From: Actinomycetes bacterium
GTDB lineage: Bacteria; Actinomycetota; Acidimicrobiia; Acidimicrobiales; Acidimicrobiaceae
Direction: 5' to 3'
Assembly: GCA_021847985.1 (NCBI GenBank)
Contig: JAJZNF010000127.1
Location: 1-35,064 of the forward strand
DNA length: 35,064 nt
Below the pieces are notes generated by a model that made no database searches, was not told where the DNA came from, and saw nothing but the letters and a program-made list of their open reading frames with translations. Of this stretch, positions 8,000 to 15,863 are shown in pieces. The translations under genes and the position numbers were made by a program. Positions within the stretch are counted from its first letter, which is position 1, and each line of letters opens with the position of its first letter.

Positions 8000-9147
8000 T
8001 GCCTGGCCGCCGCCTCAACCGCGATGCCGAGCCAGGCCGCCAGGGTCGAAGGCCGTCCGTTCAAGGTGGCAAAGGGGAGCCCGAGCGCCATCAGCCCCTC
8101 CAGGTTGAAGCTCGAGCCCTCCCCGCTCACGGCGAGGACGTCCGGGGCCGGCGATGCCGCCGACACCTCGGTCAGGCGCTCGGCGCTCCAGGAGCCATGC
8201 ACCTGCAGGGCACTCAGCACCCTGTGAGTCGGCGAGAACAGCGCCCTCCACTCCTCTTCCATTGCGGCATCGACGTGGGCGGCGAAGCTGACGCCGTCAA
8301 CTAGGTGGTTGCGCAGGAGCTCCGGGTCGAAGCCGCGCTGCATCGTAGCCCTCAGCCTCTCCTTGCGCAGGTCCCAGGCGCTGTCCATCGGGATATTGAA
8401 GGTGTCGACGAGGGTTTCGAATTCCGACTCCCCGTCCGGGGTGGTGGTCGTCAGGATCACCGCGACCGGCCGGTCCAGCGGCGGCAGTTCGCACAGCCTG
8501 ATCAGGTCGATGATCACGGACGCCGGGACCGACGCCTGCTGCCGCGTACTCTCCGCGCTTGGGCGCTCGAGGCCCATGAGGCCGGCTATCGCCTCGGAGA
8601 GGAGTTCACCCTGGACGGGATCGTCTTGGCCCGGCCGCGCCCAGGTGGCGGCGCGGACTTCGGTTTGCGGCGGCAGCGTTCCCCAGCTCGGCCGGCGCGG
8701 TTCGATCGCCAATGGTTTCGGGCCGCCGGGGCCGTAGACGCGAGCGCCGGTCCCGCCGGTCCACGCCGGCCCCGGCCAGGCCTCGGCCGAAGCGGGTTCG
8801 TCGATTTGTACGTCCATCTCGGTGCTGCTCTCGCCCCCGGCGGCCCTGTAGCTGGCGATAGCGTTCCGTGTCCGGGACTCGGTCCTCGCCGTCGGGGCGG
8901 GCGCGGAGGCAACCGCCTCTCTCAAGCGAGAGGCGAAGAGGTTCAAGCGCTCCGGCTGGAAATCCTCGGGCGTGGGTGCTTCAACAACCAGCTCGAAGCG
9001 CTGCCTCGGGCCGAAGGGCAGGACCCCGCGCTTGCGCGCCAGCCTGCGTGCGAAGACCACCCGCACGGAGGCGCCGCATGCGGCACGAGCCTTGGCCATG
9101 GCCTGCTCCACCGTGTCTCCGTCAAACTTGAGCTGTTGCGATACCAT
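7996..9147 (-). CDS. FlhF-like protein lacking a recognisable GTPase P-loop
   Basis: N-terminus LKFDGDTVEQAMAKARAACGASVRVVFARRLARKRGVLPFGPRQRFELVVEA resembles the FlhF N-domain; C-terminal NLEGLMALGLPFATLNGRPS resembles the FlhF end (xGEAxxxxIRxxLPIxYxTNGQxVP); downstream of flhA, start inside flhA; no GxxxxGK[ST] found. Confidence 0.65.
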   Translation of the reverse strand: MVSQQLKFDGDTVEQAMAKARAACGASVRVVFARRLARKRGVLPFGPRQRFELVVEAPTPEDFQPERLNLFASRLREAVASAPAPTARTESRTRNAIASYRAAGGESSTEMDVQIDEPASAEAWPGPAWTGGTGARVYGPGGPKPLAIEPRRPSWGTLPPQTEVRAATWARPGQDDPVQGELLSEAIAGLMGLERPSAESTRQQASVPASVIIDLIRLCELPPLDRPVAVILTTTTPDGESEFETLVDTFNIPMDSAWDLRKERLRATMQRGFDPELLRNHLVDGVSFAAHVDAAMEEEWRALFSPTHRVLSALQVHGSWSAERLTEVSAASPAPDVLAVSGEGSSFNLEGLMALGLPFATLNGRPSTLAAWLGIAVEAAARQ

Positions 9148-11164
9148 TTGCCACTCCTATCTGGATGACCCGGGCGCTCGGAGGCACCTCGTAGTGAGCG
9201 AGGACGGGTATGTCGAGGCCGTTCGCCAGGAGAACCCGGCGCAGAGCGGCGCGGATTCCCGGCCCGCACAGGACCACCGGGTCTGCTCCGAGGCGGGCGC
9301 CGCGCTCACGCAACTCGGAGATCTCCGTCTTGATGGCGGCCATCTGCTCGGCCGAGATGACCAGGATCCCTCTTCCGTCCACCATGCGATGCGCCGTGCG
9401 CAGCGACTCCTCCAGGGCGGGATCGAGCTGGATCACCGAGAGGGTCCCTTGGGCCACGTAGGGCACGGCCACCTGCGAGCCGAGCGCTGCCCTGGCGGCA
9501 TCGAGCAGGTGGTCGCGCTCCCGCGTGACGCGCGAACGGTCGACGATCGCCTCGACGATGGTCGGCAGGTTGCGCACGGCCACACCTTCTTCCAGGAGAT
9601 CGCGGAAGACCTGCTGCAGCTCGCCGAGGGAGACCTGGGCCTGGGTCAGCTCGTCCACCACGACCGGGGAGTACTGCTTGAGCAGATCCAGCATCTCTTT
9701 CACCTGCTGGCGGGCCACCAGCGCCGGCGCATGCCGCCTGATCACCTCGGAGAGGTGCGTGATTATGACGGAGCTGCGATCCACCACCGTTGCGCCCAAG
9801 CCGATCGCATGAGGCTTGGATCCGGGGGGTATCCACTTGGCGGGGATTTGGAAGACGGGTTCGACGGTGGCCTCTCCCGGCAGACCCTCGAGCCGGTCGC
9901 CGATGGCGAGAACCCGATTTGCCGGCGCCGAGCCGCGCGCCACTTCCACCTCGTAAACCTTGATGGCATATTCGCCGGCGGCCAGCGATAGATCGTCGCG
10001 CACGCGTACCTGGGGGAGCGGAACGCCCAACTCGCCCGAGAGTTTGGATCTAAGGGTCTTGATCCTGTCGGTCAAGTCGCCCCCCTCGGCCGGATCGGCG
10101 AGTTCCAGGAGGTCGAGCGAGAGGTCCAGTTCCAGAGGCTCGACGCTCGGCCTGGCAGCCACGACCTCCGTGGGGACCACCTCATGCGTCTGGGTGAGTT
10201 CCGCGGCCCGCAGCTCGGAGCGCTCCTGGCCGTTGCGGACTCTTCGGCCCACGAAGAAGATGGTGAGCCCGACCACGATGAAAGGAAGCTTGGGCAGTCC
10301 GGGCATCAGGCCGAGGAAGGCGACCACTCCTCCGCCCATCTCCAGCGCTCGCGACTGCCGGCTCAACTGCCGGATCAGGTCCAGGCCGAAGTCGGCCTCG
10401 TTGGCGCTGCGCGTCACGATCAGGCCGGTGGAGATCGACATGAGAAGCGCCGGGATCTGAGAGACCAGGCCGTCGCCGACCGAGAGCAGGCTGTAGGTGT
10501 CTATCGACTGGGTAATGGGGAGGTGGCGCTGCATGACGCCGACGATGAATCCACCGATCAGGTTGACCAGGGTGATCACCACCGCGGCGATGGCGTCACC
10601 CTTGACGAACTTCGAGGCGCCGTCCATCGCGCCGTAAAAGTCGGATTCCTTGGCGATACGCTCCCGGCGTCGCCGCGCCTCTGTTTCGTTGATGTGGCCG
10701 GCGTTCAAATCGGCGTCGATCGCCATCTGCTTTCCCGGCATCGCATCCAGGGTGAAGCGTGCGCCCACCTCGGCCACCCGGCCGGCACCGTTGGTGATCA
10801 CCACGAACTGGATGACGAAGAGGATCAGAAAGACGACCAGGCCAACGACGACGGAGCCGCCTACGACGAAGTGCCCGAAGCTTTGTATGACGCTTCCGGC
10901 ATAGCCGTGCAGCAAAACCAGGCGGGTCGCGCTCACGTTGAGGGCGAGCCGGAACATCGTTGCCACCAGGAGTACGGAAGGGAAGGTCGAAAACTCGACC
11001 GGGTCTTTCACCCGGAGTGCGACCATCAGGACGATGATCGCGAAGCTGATGTTCAAGGTGATAAGGAAGTCCAGGACCGCTGCAGGCATGGGCACGACCA
11101 GCATGACCACGATCATCACGATTCCCAGGGGCACCAGGAGGGCGGCGCGGGCGCTCCGAGACAT
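9122..11164 (-). CDS. flhA: Flagellar export protein FlhA
   Basis: FHIPEP family: PMPAAVLDFLITLNISFAIIVLMVALRVKDPVEFSTFPSVLLVATMFRLALNVSATRLVLLHG...GAGRVAEVGARFTLDAMPGKQMAIDADLNAG. Confidence 0.98.
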   Translation of the reverse strand: MSRSARAALLVPLGIVMIVVMLVVPMPAAVLDFLITLNISFAIIVLMVALRVKDPVEFSTFPSVLLVATMFRLALNVSATRLVLLHGYAGSVIQSFGHFVVGGSVVVGLVVFLILFVIQFVVITNGAGRVAEVGARFTLDAMPGKQMAIDADLNAGHINETEARRRRERIAKESDFYGAMDGASKFVKGDAIAAVVITLVNLIGGFIVGVMQRHLPITQSIDTYSLLSVGDGLVSQIPALLMSISTGLIVTRSANEADFGLDLIRQLSRQSRALEMGGGVVAFLGLMPGLPKLPFIVVGLTIFFVGRRVRNGQERSELRAAELTQTHEVVPTEVVAARPSVEPLELDLSLDLLELADPAEGGDLTDRIKTLRSKLSGELGVPLPQVRVRDDLSLAAGEYAIKVYEVEVARGSAPANRVLAIGDRLEGLPGEATVEPVFQIPAKWIPPGSKPHAIGLGATVVDRSSVIITHLSEVIRRHAPALVARQQVKEMLDLLKQYSPVVVDELTQAQVSLGELQQVFRDLLEEGVAVRNLPTIVEAIVDRSRVTRERDHLLDAARAALGSQVAVPYVAQGTLSVIQLDPALEESLRTAHRMVDGRGILVISAEQMAAIKTEISELRERGARLGADPVVLCGPGIRAALRRVLLANGLDIPVLAHYEVPPSARVIQIGVANGIATAQV

Positions 11165-11352
11165 GGGTTCCTTTCAGCCGATGCGTCCGTTGCTGCTTCC
11201 TGGCCCGTCCTGGGCAACTTGCTCTTCGGCAGCGGTACGCGCCCACTTGAAGGGGAATCGGGCGACGAAGTGAAACTCGTCTGTCCTGGCGCCATGGGAG
11301 CGCGGCGGCCTCCCGTGGCCTGCCATTTGGCGCGCCCGTGCGGCTGAGGGCC

Positions 11353-11367
11353 GGCTCCCGCGGAGCC
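11353..11367 (-). terminator. Weak hairpin after the SNF2 gene
   Basis: GGCTCC-CGC-GGAGCC inverted repeat just past the helicase stop; no U-tract. Confidence 0.3.
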
Positions 11368-11381
11368 CGGTTAGAAGCGTC

Positions 11382-14300
11382 TCAGGCTTCCAGCAGCCGG
11401 CGGATGTCCTCGGCGCTGATCGAGGTCGCTTCGCTGGCCACGCCTTCCATCACTTGGGCGAACAGTTCGGCCTTCTTCTTGCCGAGCTGGACGACCTTTT
11501 CCTCGATTGTGTCCTGGGATACCAGGCGGTAGATCATGACGCTGCGCGTCTGGCCGATTCGGTGGGCACGATCGACCGCCTGGCTCTCGGCGGCCGGATT
11601 CCACCAGGGGTCGACAAGGTAGACGTAATCCGCCGCCGTCAGGTTCAGGCCGAAGCCTCCGGCCTTGAGGCTGATGAGAAAGACCGGGACCTCGCCGGCC
11701 GCGAACTCCTCCAGCAGCCTTCCGCGTCCCCGCGTGGCGCCATCCAGGTACAGGTGGCGGACGCCTCTTGACGCCAGGGCTTCCCGGATGCGGGAGAGAA
11801 AGCTCGTGAATTGGCTGAACACGAGCGCGCGGTGGCCCTCTGCGGTTATTTCCTCCAGGCTTTCCAGCAGGAACTCGAGCTTGGAGGAAGGGATGCCTTC
11901 GTAGGCCTTTGCATCCACGAGAGAGGGGTCGATGCTCAGTTGGCGAAGCTTGGTCAGTGAGCTGAAGATGGTGATGCGGTTCTCGCGGAAGTCCTCGAGC
12001 AGTCCAAGGATCCGTTGGCGCTCGCGCTGAAGGTGTAGGTCGTAAACGCGCCGGTGCTGGGGCGCGAGGGCGAGTTCGACCACTTGCTCGCTCTTGCCGG
12101 GCAGCTCGGTGACCACCTCCTCCTTGGTGCGTCTCAGCATGAGCGGGCGGATCCGTCGGCGCATTCGTGCCAGGGCATCGGGATCCCGATTGCGCTCGAT
12201 GGGGAGCTGGTACATCTCCCTGAAGATTCGGGCCGAGCCCAACAACCCTGGCGCCACCAGGGAGAGGATGCTCCAGAGCTCCATCAGGTTGTTTTCCAGT
12301 GGCGTTCCGGTGAGCGCAAACTTGGCCTTGGCGGAGAGCCTGCGCGCCGAGCGATACCCCTTGGATTGGTGGTTCTTCACGAACTGGGCCTCGTCGAATA
12401 CCACGCAGTCCCAGGCGAGGCCCGCGAACTCCTCCTCGTCGAGGCGCAGAACCGTATAGGTGGTGACAGCCAGGTCCGCGCCGGCGATTCTTTCGGCGAC
12501 GCGGGCCCCCTCCTTGCGCGAAGTGGTGCCCAGGTGCGCCACGGTCAGCGATGGCGCAAAGCGGGCGGCTTCCACCAGCCAGTTGGCTGCAACGCTGGTA
12601 GGCGCGACGATTAGCGAAGGCCGCTCCGCGTGCCCTCCGGCGTGCAGGTCCAGTAGCAGCGCCAGGGCCTGCACCGTCTTGCCCAGCCCCATGTCGTCGG
12701 CGAGGATGCCTCCCAGCTCCAGCTCGCGCAGGAAGGCGAGCCAGGAGTAGCCTTCGGCTTGGTACGGCCGGAGCTTGGCTGCGAGCTCCGCAGGCTCCTT
12801 GCGCAGCTCGACCCCACCTGCCCTGGTCAGCTCGGCGGCCCTGGAGAGCCAGCTTCCCGCTGCCTCGTCGAGCTGCCCCAAGGATGAGAGTTCGGAGGCC
12901 AGATCGATTTGGAAGCGGCTGAGCCTCAGCCGTGACGGAGGGGCGTCGGCCATCGAGCGAGCCTCTTCGACCAGGCTTCGGAAGCGCGCGAGCGCGGGGT
13001 CGTGAAGGGAGAAGTGCGTCCCGTCATCCAGGAGCATGCGCGATGCGCCCGAGTGCAGCGCGCTGAGAAGCTCCGAGACCGGCACCTGCCGCCCGGCTAC
13101 CTCGATCCGCACCGTCAGGTCGAGCCAGTCGACCTGGCCCTGTGGGTTGGCCTCGGCGCCGAGCCGGATTGTCGGCGGGGCCGGCGCCTCCACGAAGTCG
13201 GGGAATCCCGCTTCGTACTCGACCACGAACGAGCTCCTGTCTTCTTCGAGGAGCTGCAGCGTGTCCAGAGAGAAGGCGAGGGCGTCCATCCCGGAGAGGC
13301 TGAAGGCATGAGGTGCCCAGGGCGAGACGGAAAATCCGAGAATCCCGCTCGCCTGGGCGAGGATCGCCTCCTCTGCTCGTTCGTCCCTCACCACCGATCC
13401 CCCGGCCAACTGCTCACCTGCGAGGCCGAGCTCGGCCACCATTTCTCCGGAGTCTTCGTATCTCCAGAGCAGCTTTAGGTAGATCGTCGTCGCGCCGTCC
13501 CCGCCGAGTTGCACCAGCATCCGCGGGCGAGCGTGCCTGGGGGTGAGCCCTGCCTCGGCCGCGTGCACCCGGAAGTTGGCCGTGAGCGCCGGGTAGGCAA
13601 GGGAAAAGAACTGGGCGCGCTCGCCCGCCGGCACCCTCAGCTCGACCCCTTGCGCCACGGCGGAGGCGAGCCGCCGCGGCAATGCCGTCGACAAGGGGGC
13701 GAGAACGATGGTGGCGGAATCGGGCGAGGCTCCGCGTTTCCACCGGTAGCTACCCACCGCCGGTGAGCCGAAGATCCGCACCTCGTAATCCGAAAGCTCT
13801 CCGGGAGCCCCGAGGCGCGTCTCGAGCCTGAGTGACCCGTCCTCGCGTTCGGAGATCTCCAGTGCCGCTTCGAGGGGCTCGGCCCGGAAATCGATGCCAC
13901 CTGTCGCGTTGGCGCCGCGGACGAACGGGATGCCGAGGCGCCTTGCCTCGGCCAGGAGGTGCCAGACGTGTGCCGAGGCGAAGTCGTCGAGGTAACACCA
14001 CGCGGGAGCCTGGTAGTAGTACCGCTGGTATCCGTGATAGCCGCGCCCGGTGCCCGTGTCCTCGGTGGCCGTGTACAAGGCCAGCCATTCGTGGAACCAT
14101 TCCTCGTGCCCGGGCGGCCGCATCGTGCCGTAGTTGGAGGTGGCCCCCCATTTGACGCCGGACATCACCCAGCGGCCGGTTCGATCGGATTTGACGGCGG
14201 GGCGGACCGCGAGTTTGCAGCTCGTGCCGGCGGCCTTGGTGTCCGCCTGGCCGTAGCGGCGGGGAGGGGCGACGTTTTGCAGCTCGAACAGGAGCGCGAT

Positions 14301-14720
14301 GGGTTTGGTGTCTCTGCCCGGAGAGGAGGAGGCGGCCACCATTTCGGAAAGCGCCACGCGCCATCCGAGGGCAGTGTCGGCAGGAGGGTCGGATTCGGAG
14401 TCCGACTCCAGGGCCTGCGCCAGCGCGAGGAGGGCGGCGACCATGTGCTTGCATCGGAATCCCACCGGGCAGTCGCAGACCCCGTCTGCGAAGCGGAGTT
14501 GACCCTTGGCGTCGGGCGAGAAGGTGAGCACCACGCGGTAGAGCGTGGTGCCGCTGACCAGCGCGACGATGGACGCCTGGTCGTGGACCTCCAGCGACCT
14601 GACCCGGCCCGTGCGGAAGTACCCGAGGCCGCGGGCGTAGGAGGCGGCGTCGAAATAGGAAGGGACCATGGTCTGGTCGAGCACGTATCGGTGCACCCGA
14701 TCCATGGTATGGGCGGGCAT
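11382..14720 (-). CDS. SWIM zinc-finger SNF2-family DEAD/DEAH-like helicase
   Basis: SWIM motif [11 protein letters not shown] near the N-terminus; helicase motifs [81 protein letters not shown]. Confidence 0.95.
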   Translation of the reverse strand: MPAHTMDRVHRYVLDQTMVPSYFDAASYARGLGYFRTGRVRSLEVHDQASIVALVSGTTLYRVVLTFSPDAKGQLRFADGVCDCPVGFRCKHMVAALLALAQALESDSESDPPADTALGWRVALSEMVAASSSPGRDTKPIALLFELQNVAPPRRYGQADTKAAGTSCKLAVRPAVKSDRTGRWVMSGVKWGATSNYGTMRPPGHEEWFHEWLALYTATEDTGTGRGYHGYQRYYYQAPAWCYLDDFASAHVWHLLAEARRLGIPFVRGANATGGIDFRAEPLEAALEISEREDGSLRLETRLGAPGELSDYEVRIFGSPAVGSYRWKRGASPDSATIVLAPLSTALPRRLASAVAQGVELRVPAGERAQFFSLAYPALTANFRVHAAEAGLTPRHARPRMLVQLGGDGATTIYLKLLWRYEDSGEMVAELGLAGEQLAGGSVVRDERAEEAILAQASGILGFSVSPWAPHAFSLSGMDALAFSLDTLQLLEEDRSSFVVEYEAGFPDFVEAPAPPTIRLGAEANPQGQVDWLDLTVRIEVAGRQVPVSELLSALHSGASRMLLDDGTHFSLHDPALARFRSLVEEARSMADAPPSRLRLSRFQIDLASELSSLGQLDEAAGSWLSRAAELTRAGGVELRKEPAELAAKLRPYQAEGYSWLAFLRELELGGILADDMGLGKTVQALALLLDLHAGGHAERPSLIVAPTSVAANWLVEAARFAPSLTVAHLGTTSRKEGARVAERIAGADLAVTTYTVLRLDEEEFAGLAWDCVVFDEAQFVKNHQSKGYRSARRLSAKAKFALTGTPLENNLMELWSILSLVAPGLLGSARIFREMYQLPIERNRDPDALARMRRRIRPLMLRRTKEEVVTELPGKSEQVVELALAPQHRRVYDLHLQRERQRILGLLEDFRENRITIFSSLTKLRQLSIDPSLVDAKAYEGIPSSKLEFLLESLEEITAEGHRALVFSQFTSFLSRIREALASRGVRHLYLDGATRGRGRLLEEFAAGEVPVFLISLKAGGFGLNLTAADYVYLVDPWWNPAAESQAVDRAHRIGQTRSVMIYRLVSQDTIEEKVVQLGKKKAELFAQVMEGVASEATSISAEDIRRLLEA

Positions 14721-14834
14721 CCCGGTATCCCGCGAAATTCCGCGGTCCGGGCTGCGTGCCTGTTATGGGCGGGGGCCATCAGTCGCCGCCGGAGCTGCGC
14801 CTTCGCAATACGGGAAAGGATTTCCCAAAACCGC

Positions 14835-14862
14835 TAAAGAAATCCGGCCCTTGCTCCGATTG
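14835..14862 (+). promoter_or_regulatory. Candidate sigma28 promoter of flagellin
   Basis: TAAAGAAA-N12-TCCGATTG, about 80 nt upstream of the flagellin ATG. Confidence 0.6.
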
Positions 14863-14890
14863 ATAGGCGTGCGTTCCCCTGGGGCGCACG

Positions 14891-14940
14891 TGTCAATGGA
14901 TTGACAAGCATTTGCTACTTATCACGGAGGAATTCGGGAG
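14891..14940 (+). promoter_or_regulatory. Candidate two-site CsrA target in the flagellin 5' leader
   Basis: Perfect 6-bp hairpin TGTCAA-TGGA-TTGACA with GGA in the loop (14891-14906), and a second GGA in the Shine-Dalgarno ACGGAGG (14924-14930). Confidence 0.6.
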
Positions 14941-15774
14941 ATGTCTCTCTCAGTCAACACCAACATCTCGGCTATCGACGCCTACAACAACCTGAACGCC
15001 ACCAGCAACAACATGCAGTCGGCGATCTCGGAGCTCTCCTCGGGCCTGCAGATCCAGACCGCTGCCGACAACGCCTCGGGCTATGTCATAGCCCAGGGCC
15101 TGAACGTGCAGGCCAACGGTCTGGGGGTGGCGATCAACAACGGCCAGAGCGCCATCTCGGTCCTGCAGATCGCCGAAGGCGCCATGAACCAGCAGGTCTC
15201 CATCCTCCAGAGGATGAACGAGCTGGCCACCCAGGCCGCCAACGCCGGCACCGCCAACTCCTCTTCGCTGGCCGCCGACCAGCAGGAGTTCGCCGCCCTG
15301 CAGAACCAGCTGGACCAGATCGCCCAGAGCACCCAGTTCGGCCAGACCGCCCTTCTCAACGGCTCCTACCAGAGCGAGTCCTTCCAGATCGGCGCCTATG
15401 CCGCTTCGGCGGACCAGGTGGTGGTCTCCATCGCCACCATGACCTCCTCGGCCATGGGCGTCTCCACCTCCGCGGTCTCCATCGGCACCTCTTCGGCGGC
15501 CATCTCGGCCATGAGCGCGGTGCAGTCGGCCATCAGCTATGTGGCCTCGGCCGAAGCAGTGGTGGGCGCCACCCAGAACCAGATCCAGGCCATCATCGCC
15601 AACGACACGGTGAGCCAGCAGAACGTCCAGTCCGCCTACTCCACCATGGTGGATGCCAACGTGGCCCAGGCTATGACCAAGTTCTCCTCGGATCAGGTGC
15701 TCATGCAGTCGGGCATCGCCATGCTCTCCCAGGCGCAATCACTGCCCCAGCTGCTCCTCAAGCTGATTCCATAA
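14941..15774 (+). CDS. fliC: Flagellin (compact, about 277 aa)
   Basis: MSLSVNTNISAIDAYNNLNATSNNMQSAISELSSGLQIQTAADNASGYVIAQGLN ... conserved C-terminal helix; upstream of fliD-fliS. Confidence 0.96.
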   Translation: MSLSVNTNISAIDAYNNLNATSNNMQSAISELSSGLQIQTAADNASGYVIAQGLNVQANGLGVAINNGQSAISVLQIAEGAMNQQVSILQRMNELATQAANAGTANSSSLAADQQEFAALQNQLDQIAQSTQFGQTALLNGSYQSESFQIGAYAASADQVVVSIATMTSSAMGVSTSAVSIGTSSAAISAMSAVQSAISYVASAEAVVGATQNQIQAIIANDTVSQQNVQSAYSTMVDANVAQAMTKFSSDQVLMQSGIAMLSQAQSLPQLLLKLIP

Positions 15775-15783
15775 GCTGACCCC

Positions 15784-15815
15784 GGTGGCCGGAGGAGATC
15801 GTGCCTCCGGCCACC
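15784..15815 (+). terminator. Hairpin between flagellin and fliD (terminator, attenuator or mRNA stabiliser)
   Basis: Perfect 12-bp stem GGTGGCCGGAGG-AGATCGTG-CCTCCGGCCACC, 10 nt after the flagellin stop; no U-tract. Confidence 0.6.
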
Positions 15816-15863
15816 CCCTCACTTCCCACGCCCGAGCCGCCTCCCTCTCGCCAAGGAGGATCC

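Noticed and set aside
10184-11347. Long + strand ORF (387 aa) antisense to flhA
   Set aside because: His/Asp/Glu/Arg-rich shadow frame typical of high-GC DNA; flhA on the opposite strand is unambiguous.
14901-14906. TTGACA as a sigma70 -35 box before flagellin
   Set aside because: No plausible -10 at 16-18 nt spacing (that region is ACGGAG); the hexamer is better explained as the right arm of the GGA-loop hairpin.
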